From Thermoplasmata archaeon (lineage in GTDB: Archaea > Thermoplasmatota > Thermoplasmata > Thermoplasmatales > Thermoplasmataceae), in NCBI GenBank assembly GCA_021850505.1, contig JAJZLW010000127.1, positions 1 through 20,356 on the forward strand: a stretch of DNA of 20,356 nucleotides, read 5' to 3'. The notes under the pieces are model-generated. The model was not told the origin of the DNA and did not search any database. It saw only the letters and a list, made by a program, of their open reading frames with translations. The first letter of the stretch is position 1; every line of letters begins with the position of its first letter. Positions 1 to 7,777 of this stretch are shown here, one piece after another. Made by a program: the position numbers and the translations under genes.

Positions 1-2708
1 TTTTTCTCATTTTTGTTGCTATATAGAATATCAGGTTTTTTTTCGATGTATTGCAACAGTTCATGATTATCGAAACTTTTACCAGTGAAACCGCTTTCTA
101 ATCTTCCAATAAGGTCTTTCGAATAGTAAATCTGAGATTTTAGCACATTCATAAACTGTTCAGAAATATCGGGATTCGAAAGCAAAGACTCTGTCTCATG
201 AACTGCCAGCTTTTCCCACTTTCGATTCCGAGACATAGATTTAAGAAGGAATGCCGCATCAAACAAGCCTTCGTCAGTTTTAAGAGAGGAGAGAACGCTA
301 TTAAGAAATCTTTCTTCTGAGATAGAGTTGAGTATCTCTGATATAAGATAAGCAGCCAAATGTCTCTCGTGAGCATTTGATCCTTCAATATATTGCATGA
401 TAAAATCAGAAACTATTTTTTCTGAACCAAGGGAGGAGTATTTATTGATAACTTGTATGATACATGAGATAGCCTGTAACCTTGTTTCGAAGAACTCAAA
501 CATTTTCATCACCGGTTTTAATAAATCTTTGACATCATCTACATTCTCGGCAATCTTATCCCAAATACCTTCTGAGCACTCGCTGTGAACAATATTCAAA
601 CTATTATTGTCTTTAAGAAATATTTCATTCCTTGTTCTGAGACTTTCAACATCCTCGCGTGAAACGTCCTCCCCGTAGAATCTTTTATAGGCGGTTTTGA
701 AATCGTTCATACTCATATTCGGGAAGAGGCATACGAGTTTTACAAAATTCCGATCTTCTCTTTCCAATGAGATATAACGCATCGCCATGGACTTTCTTAG
801 GTTTTTGGAATTTTGGATCAAGTTCTTAACGTCGGTGTTATCTATTTTCGGCGCTCTGAAAAAATTCCTGAAGAAAAACTCGTAAGAAACAGGCATTCTT
901 ATCTCAGCGGTGACCATAGGCTCAATTGATCTGGCGGTCTGAACAATTTCAGCCGGGGATCCTGTTGAAAACACGTTCATGTAATTCTCGTACAGTCCTC
1001 TCCAGTATGAATCGTCCAGCTCTTCTGGATCTATTTCAATCATGTTGAAGTTACTGGTAAGATAATCAAAGAAGGTTGGATACAACCACCTGATATTTGT
1101 CAGAATGTGGCTTTGAGAGGTAAGGATTACCGTGTTCTTCCTTGAGATAACATCAAGCAGCCTCTGAAGCTGACTCGTATGGGATAAGGTAATATCATTC
1201 TCTCCAAATGCATCGTCAATGACGATAGCAGAATTTTCCATGAATATTGACATTCCATAATTAAGGGATATGTCGTTATTAATGCAAATGCTCTTAACGT
1301 TTCCTTTATCCCGTAGTATCATTGCAATATATGCTGCAGTTGATGTCTTGCCTGAACCAGAGATCCCTGTTATGATTAGGTTTTTTCCTTTTGATGCCAA
1401 ATCTAGTCCTATCTGAGCTTTCCGGGTAGGGTAAAATACAGATCTTATCTTCGCTTCCTCTGTAATCGTTGAAGGGAGGCAATAAGAAGACTTGATCCTG
1501 TCGAGTTCCTCTTTCAAAAATCTAATATCGTCCTCGATTGAAACGATCCTTTTTTCGTGTGATTCTACCATTTCTTTGATCTGCTCAATGTGCTTCATTA
1601 TCTCTGAAGTAGCCTCTTCAAGTCTCTGCTGAAGAAGCATCCTATCTTTCTCTACAAGGCTTTTAAATTCTCTCAAAAGGCCATTCCTATAAGCATCTCC
1701 TGAGAAAACCTCGTCGATGATTCCATATGAAGTCATTGGTTCAAGCTGATTTGCTGCTTCTATTCTATACGCGATAAGATGCTTTTTAGTTTCTGTCATT
1801 TCTTTCCAAGCTAACTTGCTCTTTGTAAAAGTTAACATGAAACTATTATCCTTGTGTGATGATTTGATCATCAGCCCTGTGCTGACGGCAATCAATCCAA
1901 TTACTCCGCAACCAAGTAAGGTTGAAACCATAGGAGTTACTATTCCAGACAATGCTGACTTAATCGAATCCAATATACCGTCTGCAGCCGTTAGCATTGC
2001 GGATGCTTCTATTCCAAAAATGCCAAGCATGAAATCAGTTCTTTCCCTTCTTCTTTTGAATTCTGCTTGCATTTCTAAAAGCCTAAGATGAAATTCGCTG
2101 TTATTTGTTGAATCGTATATTTCATTTGATAGTATATCTCTCAGTTTTTGATCTTTCTTAACAAATTCAACGCCCTCCATTATTATACCTGGAAAGTAAG
2201 ATTTGCCGAATTTTGAATCATCAACAATGGCATCGACTATCATAGAAATACGATGCATTTCAGCAGATCCTGGTTTGAATATGCCGAGCAGATCTCTCAG
2301 GTTTACATCTGCGATTGTTCTCGCCTCTTTCTCTGATACAAGGTGCCTGATAATTGTTGACTCCTGAATAACTTCCTTTATTTTAGTAAAGTCAGGAATC
2401 TCCTTATGGTTTGGAACCTTCTTTTTAGGCATAAAATAATCCTGTACGAAAAATATTATCTTTTCTGCTACAAGAATCCGGTTCAAGGTTTCATTCAAGG
2501 ATTCGACTGGAAATTTTCCATCTGTCTCGTACTGGCAATCGATTATCTTATAATCTTTAAATTCAGGTAGCTTGCCCAGGGAATTTGCCAGATATGTTTT
2601 GCCGGTATATCTTTCTCCCACAACACTGATCTTCTTCTTACTGGATCTGATGGCATAAAAAATAGAATTTTCTGTGGATTGAAGCTCTGTTATGTTATTG
2701 GATGCCAT
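1..2708 (-). CDS. Large two-P-loop membrane-associated STAND-like NTPase (partial, C-terminus outside window)
   Basis: An uninterrupted frame runs from an ATG at 2708 to the left edge (902 codons, no stop), so the C-terminus is missing. In order: a first P-loop, GERYTGKT at residues 31-38, with a weak Walker B-like strand IIFFVQD at 84-90; a hydrophobic segment at about 256-281 that could span the membrane; a charged coiled coil at about 340-415; and a second, stronger NTPase with Walker A GISGSGKT at 448-455, Walker B AIVIDDAFG at 494-502 and a sensor-like KNTVILTSQSH strand. A region that may be winged-helix follows at about 665-710, then Leu-rich helices that may form repeats. The hhhDDxxG Walker B and following TSQ strand recall nSTAND3-type STAND ATPases, which often act as sensor or switch proteins, including in antiviral defence. 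Module order is seen; the family call is inference. No effector domain is visible in the part present. Confidence 0.75.
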   Translation of the reverse strand, partial: MASNNITELQSTENSIFYAIRSSKKKISVVGERYTGKTYLANSLGKLPEFKDYKIIDCQYETDGKFPVESLNETLNRILVAEKIIFFVQDYFMPKKKVPNHKEIPDFTKIKEVIQESTIIRHLVSEKEARTIADVNLRDLLGIFKPGSAEMHRISMIVDAIVDDSKFGKSYFPGIIMEGVEFVKKDQKLRDILSNEIYDSTNNSEFHLRLLEMQAEFKRRRERTDFMLGIFGIEASAMLTAADGILDSIKSALSGIVTPMVSTLLGCGVIGLIAVSTGLMIKSSHKDNSFMLTFTKSKLAWKEMTETKKHLIAYRIEAANQLEPMTSYGIIDEVFSGDAYRNGLLREFKSLVEKDRMLLQQRLEEATSEIMKHIEQIKEMVESHEKRIVSIEDDIRFLKEELDRIKSSYCLPSTITEEAKIRSVFYPTRKAQIGLDLASKGKNLIITGISGSGKTSTAAYIAMILRDKGNVKSICINNDISLNYGMSIFMENSAIVIDDAFGENDITLSHTSQLQRLLDVISRKNTVILTSQSHILTNIRWLYPTFFDYLTSNFNMIEIDPEELDDSYWRGLYENYMNVFSTGSPAEIVQTARSIEPMVTAEIRMPVSYEFFFRNFFRAPKIDNTDVKNLIQNSKNLRKSMAMRYISLEREDRNFVKLVCLFPNMSMNDFKTAYKRFYGEDVSREDVESLRTRNEIFLKDNNSLNIVHSECSEGIWDKIAENVDDVKDLLKPVMKMFEFFETRLQAISCIIQVINKYSSLGSEKIVSDFIMQYIEGSNAHERHLAAYLISEILNSISEERFLNSVLSSLKTDEGLFDAAFLLKSMSRNRKWEKLAVHETESLLSNPDISEQFMNVLKSQIYYSKDLIGRLESGFTGKSFDNHELLQYIEKKPDILYSNKNEK

Positions 2709-2964
2709 TTGCTGATCAACAGGACTTGGAAGTGTCTTTTCAATTTATTTTTTGTGATCTCCTAATAATGCATACGTTTACAATTTATGAGATCGCATTT
2801 CTGTATAATATAAAACCTAATTTTTAATTCTATGAAATACTGGAATCACCCTAAAGGAATGTAACACACCTGTTTGAGTTCAGAGACATAGAAAAATATA
2901 AATGCGATATAATCATTGAACAGAACTGCAAATGCACTTTAATTATGAATAGATAAGGAAATTA

Positions 2965-2974
2965 TTTATAAATA
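2965..2974 (+). promoter_or_regulatory. TATA box for the family gene at 2999
   Basis: TTTATAAATA is centred about 30 bases before the ATG at 2999, which predicts transcription starting within a few bases of that ATG. It lies in the 290-base divergent gap from 2709 to 2998. A second A/T-rich TATA-like stretch (AAAATATAAATG) sits near 2893-2904. Nothing else in the gap looks coding. Confidence 0.6.
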
Positions 2975-2998
2975 AAGTCTCAGTAATGGTTGCTAATC

Positions 2999-3937
2999 AT
3001 GCTTGAAGAGCTCTCTACCTTGGATACGAAAATAAGGCTATCCATTCTTCCTGATGATGAATTATCGCAGGCATCTGACAGGTTCTCGATAAGTTCAGAA
3101 GTTGGTCTTTATCTCATTGGAGACAACGCTGAAGTAAATCTGTTCTTTAAGAGCGGGGCTGAAATGCCAAGGGACCTCAGGTTATTCCTTCAAAGATTCG
3201 ATGCAATTGAAAAAAACGGAACCTGGAGAATCAGAAGAAAGATTGTTAAATCGCTGCGATTCCTCGTAATGATCAAGGAGCTACTCGAGCTCAACTCAGC
3301 TGTAATGTCAGCTTTCTGGATCGATCAAGGAACCTACAGAATTGAGATATCTTTCAACCATGTCGAATCAGAGAGAGTATCTGAAATAGTACTGCTGAGA
3401 CTCCCCGAATCCAATAATGCAGCGCTTGAATACTTCGGTACTTCAATTGACTTTTTATCTGTTCTTGAAGAGACTCATCAACGTACTCTCTTATCCGTAA
3501 TTGAGATAAGATCGGATTCGCCGCCGACAGCAGAATTAACACCGGAAAATAACCCAATTGGTGATTCGTGGACAAGACTCGTCAAGCTTCCATATGGATC
3601 TACTACCATTGATGGTGTGTATATCACAAAGGCCCTGCTGGCTCCAAATGGCAGGATAAAAGAAACTGTTCCAGGATCTCTTTATTATGCATCTTCCACC
3701 AATCCATTTATAGGGTATATTTCTCATGAAATGAATTCAGCCAGAATACTCACGGTTGGGAGTTTTCAAAAACTTACCGGCAAGCAATTCACGATGTGGT
3801 ATATTCTGCCTTCTATATTCGTGCGGGAATTTCTCTCCATCCTTTCAGGTTCCAGATCTAAATTCAGCGATTGGAATCCATATCTTCGCGGCATTTTTGA
3901 TTTTCCCATATTTGAAAAATTTATTCGACAAACTTGA
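2999..3937 (+). CDS. Uncharacterised ~310-residue family protein, copy A
   Basis: A 312-residue soluble protein of unknown function. It is the most divergent of the clearly recognisable plus-strand copies of a family repeated at 8360, 14955, 17426 and 18436. Shared features are a central block (hydrophobic strand, then ISFNHVESERVSEIV), and a C-terminal block (MWYILPSIFVREFLSIL) followed by the tail YLRGIFDFPIFEKFI. I see no signal peptide, membrane segment, catalytic motif or HTH. The ATG at 2999 is preferred over the TTG at 2990 because the TATA box puts the transcript start near 2995, leaving a leaderless message, and because the other copies start at the equivalent point. It is divergent from the NTPase gene at 2708 and convergent with the DUF72 gene. 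Family membership is by eye, from short motifs and length. Confidence 0.75.
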   Translation: MLEELSTLDTKIRLSILPDDELSQASDRFSISSEVGLYLIGDNAEVNLFFKSGAEMPRDLRLFLQRFDAIEKNGTWRIRRKIVKSLRFLVMIKELLELNSAVMSAFWIDQGTYRIEISFNHVESERVSEIVLLRLPESNNAALEYFGTSIDFLSVLEETHQRTLLSVIEIRSDSPPTAELTPENNPIGDSWTRLVKLPYGSTTIDGVYITKALLAPNGRIKETVPGSLYYASSTNPFIGYISHEMNSARILTVGSFQKLTGKQFTMWYILPSIFVREFLSILSGSRSKFSDWNPYLRGIFDFPIFEKFIRQT

Positions 3938-4045
3938 AAATTCCGCCCATTTCTATGGCATTGAGGCGTTCATTTCTGCCTTGATTAAGGCTGATTTCAA
4001 TTAAACCAAGATTATCATTGACGAGAAAAAAGGTAAAATTGCGAA

Positions 4046-4861
4046 TCAGAAAAGGGTTTTTTGATCTTTTTTAATACTGGTAACTGGGAACCTGATTTCC
4101 TGCATACCAAGTTTTTTACGTAATAAATTTATTGTTCCTGGCGCGAACCCCTGATAGTGATTATTCGCAAAGACGAAAGCATGGTCAAATTCGTTTTCCA
4201 TTTCCTTCATTTTCGACGTCCAGTCATCAACTGATTTCTCCTTATCAACGGAAATTTTACCGAATTCAGATTCTTTAATATTACGATCGCCAACGAGTCT
4301 CAAATAGATATTCCTGTCAGTTATTTTATACCGTCTTGCAACAAACGGTGTATCGGACCAGGTAACTGTTATGTTATATTTTTCAAGCAATGAATAGATA
4401 TCATCGTTAAACCATGATATGTCTCTGAATTCTATGGCAAACTTGAAGTCAGACGGAAGACCCTGTAGAAATTCAATGATGACCCCTTTATTCCTGAATT
4501 TCAGGGAAGGTGGCAATTGAATAAGTATCATTCCGAGTTTTTCTCTAAGAGCCGCCATTCTTTCGGCAAAGACATCAACAAATTTTTCTGTTCCCATAAG
4601 TTTCATTTCATGCGTAATATGTTGGAACATTTTCGGGCAAAATATAAAACCATCCGGTGTTGATTTTTTCCATTTAAGTATAGTTTTCTCATCGGGTATG
4701 TTATAGAAAGTTGAGTCTATTTCAACAGCATTGTAAAGGGACGAATAATATTCCAGGTATTTATCTGGTCTTATTCCATCAGGATAGAAAACTCCCTTCC
4801 ACTTTTCATAGCTCCACCCAGACGTGCCAGTGAAAATTTTCAAGGAATAAGCCTCTGCCAT
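4046..4861 (-). CDS. DUF72 family protein (YecE-like)
   Basis: A 271-residue cytosolic protein with the hallmarks of DUF72: N-terminal GTSGWSYEKWKGVFYP at about 13-28, then AVEIDSTFYNIP, a mid-protein FAIEFRDISWF, and C-terminal VFANNHYQGFAPGTI. Length is normal for the family, which is predicted to adopt a TIM-barrel fold; its activity is not established. It starts 4 bases after the stop of the methyltransferase gene, so the two are surely co-transcribed and probably translationally coupled. There is no promoter of its own. The family call is firm; function is not inferable here. Confidence 0.92.
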   Translation of the reverse strand: MAEAYSLKIFTGTSGWSYEKWKGVFYPDGIRPDKYLEYYSSLYNAVEIDSTFYNIPDEKTILKWKKSTPDGFIFCPKMFQHITHEMKLMGTEKFVDVFAERMAALREKLGMILIQLPPSLKFRNKGVIIEFLQGLPSDFKFAIEFRDISWFNDDIYSLLEKYNITVTWSDTPFVARRYKITDRNIYLRLVGDRNIKESEFGKISVDKEKSVDDWTSKMKEMENEFDHAFVFANNHYQGFAPGTINLLRKKLGMQEIRFPVTSIKKDQKTLF

Positions 4862-4865
4862 AAAT

Positions 4866-5654
4866 TCAGGTTTCCTTTATACCTGCGGATATTGAAGTCA
4901 TAACAAGTCTTGTTTTAATAATTGAGTCATCCTGAAAGGAAAGCATCTTTTTAAGAGGTTCATTTTTCTCAAGATAATTGCGACATTTTTTTCCAGCATC
5001 ATCATCCGGTCTCACGGGACTAAGCCATTTCTCAAAGCTAATTCTTTCCTGGAATGTTTGTGAGAAATTAATGATGAAACCTGCTTTTGATAGAGTTTTT
5101 TCCCAGAAAGTTTTAGTTCCAGCTGATAAATGCGTTGGGTCCCTTAATCTTTCAAGTTTGTTAAACGAATCATTAATGTCATTATCAGGGGAAACCATAT
5201 CAACGAATCCAAAGGTTCCTCCTTGCCTGAGAACCCTCCTGACCTCTCCTACGAATCTTTCTCTGTCAGTAAAATGATGAGCTGCTCTTCGGCAAGTGAC
5301 AACGTCAAATGTGTCATTCAGAAAGGGCATTTTTTCAGATCTCCCTAGAACAAAAACAATATTATCCATTTTTTTCTTAATGGAAAAATTTCTGGCTTCC
5401 TGCAGCATTTCGCTTGTAACATCTAAGCCAACTACCAGTTTGTATTTTTGTGCTAAACGGAATCCAGTAAATCCGGTCCCGGTTGCAACATCGAGTGCCC
5501 TGATACCTTCACCATCGGGAAGCCTATCGATAAGAACTGATAAATCATCTCCTGATCTATGTGTCAAACTTTCAGCATATGCTTTAGAATTTTTTTTGAA
5601 AAAAGGGAGCCCATCCGAATTCAGGTCGGTGACATTGTGGTTATCCATTTTCAT
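4866..5654 (-). CDS. Class I SAM-dependent methyltransferase (UbiE/type 11-like)
   Basis: A 262-residue methyltransferase. Motif I is LDVATGTGF (54-62), which binds SAM; the acidic residue at the end of strand 2 is Asp78 in VVGLDVT; GRSEKMPF at about 104-111 and FDVVTCRRAAHHF form the motif II region; VLRQGGTFGFVDM at about 141-153 is the motif III region. This is the layout of UbiE-type small-molecule methyltransferases, but the substrate cannot be read from the sequence. ATGs at 5654 and 5648 are both possible; the TATA element at 5679-5688 favours a leaderless or very short-leader start at 5654. It is the first gene of an operon with the DUF72 gene. Confidence 0.9.
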   Translation of the reverse strand: MKMDNHNVTDLNSDGLPFFKKNSKAYAESLTHRSGDDLSVLIDRLPDGEGIRALDVATGTGFTGFRLAQKYKLVVGLDVTSEMLQEARNFSIKKKMDNIVFVLGRSEKMPFLNDTFDVVTCRRAAHHFTDRERFVGEVRRVLRQGGTFGFVDMVSPDNDINDSFNKLERLRDPTHLSAGTKTFWEKTLSKAGFIINFSQTFQERISFEKWLSPVRPDDDAGKKCRNYLEKNEPLKKMLSFQDDSIIKTRLVMTSISAGIKET

Positions 5655-5678
5655 TATTTTAATAATGGGTAAAGTGTA

Positions 5679-5688
5679 TTTTAATAAA
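5679..5688 (-). promoter_or_regulatory. TATA box for the methyltransferase-DUF72 operon
   Basis: Read on the minus strand the element is TTTATTAAAA, centred about 29 bases before the ATG at 5654, consistent with transcription starting near 5657. Confidence 0.5.
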
Positions 5689-5761
5689 TCGAAGTAGTAG
5701 CAGCAGAATATTTAAATTTCATATTTTTATGGAAACCGTCTGGAGATTTTACCAATTGAAT

Positions 5762-5899
5762 TTAAGAATCATCAACATTTGCCAATTCAAATGTATTGTC
5801 ATACACTTTTTCAATAAGAATCTCACGGATCTGTCCTCTAAAGCAACGTCTCTCAATCTTGATTGCCCATTTTCCATTGTCTGATATAAGTTCGGTCAT
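5762..5899 (-). CDS. Small charged hypothetical protein (45 aa)
   Basis: A 45-residue frame from ATG (5899) to TAA (5762). The product begins MTELISDNGKWAIKIERR and is highly charged, with no membrane segment. A GTGAT stretch a few bases before the ATG could pair with the 16S rRNA 3' end. It lies between the methyltransferase promoter and the small membrane protein gene, all on the same strand. Composition looks coding, but it is short and I recognise no family. Confidence 0.4.
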   Translation of the reverse strand: MTELISDNGKWAIKIERRCFRGQIREILIEKVYDNTFELANVDDS

Positions 5900-6016
5900 T
5901 CAATCACTGCCTATTGGTCTGATAAGCAATATCCCATGGTGAATATGTCTTATTCTTCAAATTAAAAATGAGCAAATGGCTGATTTTACTGATTCATCTG
6001 GTATTGTTTTATTAAA

Positions 6017-6208
6017 TCAGTTACGTTGAGGGCGATTAAATTTTTTCGATGCATATAAATTGATTAAAAAAAGAAACTCAATAACGGAAGCAACAGCAGT
6101 AAGTAGCAGATTGAACGGGCTAAAAGCAGTATATATCACATAAGCTTCTATTACAACTCCTAAAAGTGAAGACATGAACCACCAATTTGCAACCTTTTTT
6201 CTATCCAT
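6017..6208 (-). CDS. Small two-helix membrane protein (63 aa)
   Basis: A 63-residue protein with two hydrophobic stretches, about 9-28 and 31-52, and basic ends (MDRKK and KKFNRPQRN), typical of a small integral membrane protein with both ends facing the cytosol. A TATA box at 6229-6236 lies about 25 bases before the ATG at 6208, so the transcript should be leaderless; this supports both gene and start. The promoter lies directly against the right end of the IS605-type element. No known family recognised. Confidence 0.65.
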   Translation of the reverse strand: MDRKKVANWWFMSSLLGVVIEAYVIYTAFSPFNLLLTAVASVIEFLFLINLYASKKFNRPQRN

Positions 6209-6228
6209 GCCAGTATATTAGTTCACGA

Positions 6229-6236
6229 TTTATAAA
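6229..6236 (-). promoter_or_regulatory. TATA box of the small membrane protein gene
   Basis: On the minus strand this is a TTTATAAA core, centred about 25 bases before the ATG at 6208. The terminal hairpin of the IS605-type element begins only about 20 bases further upstream. Confidence 0.55.
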
Positions 6237-6249
6237 AGCGTGGGGGAGA

Positions 6250-6516
6250 CCAGCAGCAAGCCCCTTCAGTCAGGGGGGGATAGTTGACTTTAATGTACTG
6301 TTATAACCCATGTTTGGATCTAGGCGAATTTCACACCTTAATGCGTATTTTGATCCGATTTAGATACAATGCCAGCTTAACGGTGTTCCATTCGGATCAT
6401 GAGAAGGTTTATCTAAATAGTAACCGTAATCTGTGTATGTAGGTCCATGATCGCGATTGCTCTTCCCGGGGCTCAGGGAAAGTGTAGAATGTCGTTGAAA
6501 CACTCCATGACTGTGT
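6250..6516 (-). ncRNA. Candidate omega (reRNA) guide RNA scaffold downstream of tnpB
   Basis: In IS605 elements the guide RNA for TnpB derives from the 3' end of tnpB and the non-coding stretch up to the right end, with the guide just beyond. Here 6250-6516 is that stretch: non-coding, with at least one internal hairpin (TTCCC/GGGAA near 6467-6482) and the right-end hairpin. The position is seen; the RNA itself is inference from the family. Since TnpB is broken, the RNA may be unused or serve TnpB from another copy. Confidence 0.3.
6251..6287 (-). repeat. Right-end hairpin of the IS605-type element
   Basis: CCCC (6261-6264), TTCAGTCAG, then a G-run (6273-6279) forms an imperfect stem-loop, followed by TAGTTG. 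Read on the minus strand it is CAACTA, a C-run, TGACTGAA and GGGGCTTGCTG, the typical appearance of an IS605 right end. Confidence 0.5.
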
Positions 6517-7647
6517 CAGTTACTTCGAGCTAAAGCATCTGAGGTTGGAACTGGGAGGATCGAATGATCAAAAATAGCACCCGTTACAATAGGATGGTTG
6601 ACAGCACCCATGTTCCTGATATTGAGGGATGCGATGAAATCCGCTTCTCCATCAAGACCGCAGAAAATACATTTGAACCCGGATTGTTCCGACCTGTTCT
6701 TCCTGCTTATGGTATGGCATTTGGGGCATTCCCTGTTGGTGTTATGCGGATCAATGGGTATGACGGGAATGCCAACTTCCCTTGCCTTGTATTCTATAAA
6801 CTACCTGAGATGGTTGAAAGCCCACGAATTATGGATGTACCTGTTGCCTTTCCTAACGGTCATCCTCATCCTAATTCCATTGAGGTCTTCAATGGTAATC
6901 GCAGAGGAGGTGCCTTTGGCTTTCTGAACAATCTCCTTGGATATCACAAGGTTGGTATTCATGGCGAACCTGCTCTCCTTCCCGGAGAGTTTCTTCAAAT
7001 GGTATTTTGCGGATCTGGTTCCCACAGTTTGTAGCCTGGAAGTGAGATCGGCATTACACCCCCTGATCTCATTGATCTGATCACCGGAATAATATTTCTC
7101 AGTGGAATCCACGGCGATGTTCACGATGCCCATGTCAATGCCAATGATGTCCTCCGGTTTGAAGACGGGTTCTTCTGGAACTTCAACGGCAACCATGAAG
7201 ATAGAACATTTTGTTTTTCCTGACGAGATCACACTGACCCCTGATCCTTTCAAAAGGAGTTTCACAATATTTTTCAATGGTTATGGGGATTCTTATCCTT
7301 CCATTTGTAGTGCTGATGCTTACCCGATCCATGCCCTTGAAGCTCAGGGTCCTCTGATCATATACAATGGAACCAAAATCCCTGAACCCATGGAAAGATG
7401 TCTTATCAGCCTTATAGGTTTCAACAACCTTTGCTATGGCCCTGATGGCAAGCTGTGCCGCAAGTCCGAATTTCTCCCTTATCTCGCTGTACACGATCTT
7501 CTGGAGGAAAATCTTGTTATCTGGATTCCTTTCAAAGACTATTCTGGAAGCAAAATTGCATGCATCATTGAACCTAGCAAAGGTTTCGATAAGCGCTTCT
7601 TTCTGTCTCTCATCAGGAAGCAATTTGATTTGAATGGTCTTGATCAC
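6516..7647 (-). pseudogene. tnpB: TnpB, RNA-guided nuclease of IS200/IS605 type, broken
   Basis: Read from a GTG at 7647 (IKTIQIKLLPDERQ) to a TGA at 6516-6518, this is a nearly full-length TnpB of about 377 codons with two lesions. A one-base insertion at the GG of 7193-7194 breaks the frame between FYLH and VAVEVPEEPV, and an in-frame TAG (6801-6803) splits HLR from FIEYKAREVG. The catalytic residues survive: RuvC-I Asp in IIGIDMG (7134-7136), RuvC-II Glu in AITIEDLNG (6888-6890) and RuvC-III Asp in GEADFIASLNI (6639-6641). The zinc finger has all four Cys (ECPKC and KCIFC). The tail is VPTSDALARSN. TnpB is an RNA-guided DNA nuclease that helps keep the element at its site. A start at 7824 is unlikely because it would translate through the left-end hairpin. 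Confidence 0.88.
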
Positions 7648-7678
7648 AATATTGATATGATAATTTAATATAGGATTG

Positions 7679-7725
7679 AGTCGCAATTCCCCCCCATCCT
7701 GAAGGATTGGAGCTTCCTTGCGACT
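7679..7725 (-). repeat. Left-end hairpin of the IS605-type element
   Basis: An 8-base perfect inverted repeat, AGTCGCAA (7679-7686) and TTGCGACT (7718-7725), encloses an inner imperfect stem CCCATCCT/AGGATTGG. The whole could fold into one long hairpin, as expected for an end recognised as single-stranded DNA. Confidence 0.6.
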
Positions 7726-7777
7726 GGACATATGAAAATTTGTTAAAAGATAAAATAGAAATTCGCAATGAGTCAAA

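Larger units (their letters stand above)
6249..7727 (-). mobile_element. IS200/IS605-type element with degenerate tnpB, no tnpA
   Basis: A broken tnpB is flanked by terminal hairpins at 6251-6287 (right end) and 7679-7725 (left end). Both hairpins carry a C-run, a TGAA or TTCAGG loop and a G-run, with AAGC-like flanks, as is common for IS605-type ends. No TnpA transposase frame is present, so it would have needed TnpA in trans. The exact ends and target site cannot be fixed without other copies; the coordinates are the outer edges of the hairpins. The roughly 230 bases between the right hairpin and the tnpB stop hold no other gene. Confidence 0.7.

Noticed and set aside
2990..2998. TTG start for family copy A
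   Set aside because: The TATA box at 2965-2974 places transcription start at about 2995, after the TTG; the ATG at 2999 also aligns with other copies.
5296..5697. Plus-strand frames at 4978-5277 and 5296-5697
   Set aside because: Antisense shadows of the methyltransferase, which has clear motifs.
6564..7668. Plus-strand open frames at 6564-7034 and 7102-7668
   Set aside because: They are antisense to the broken tnpB, whose minus-strand translation carries the RuvC and zinc-finger motifs; the plus-strand products have no recognisable pattern.
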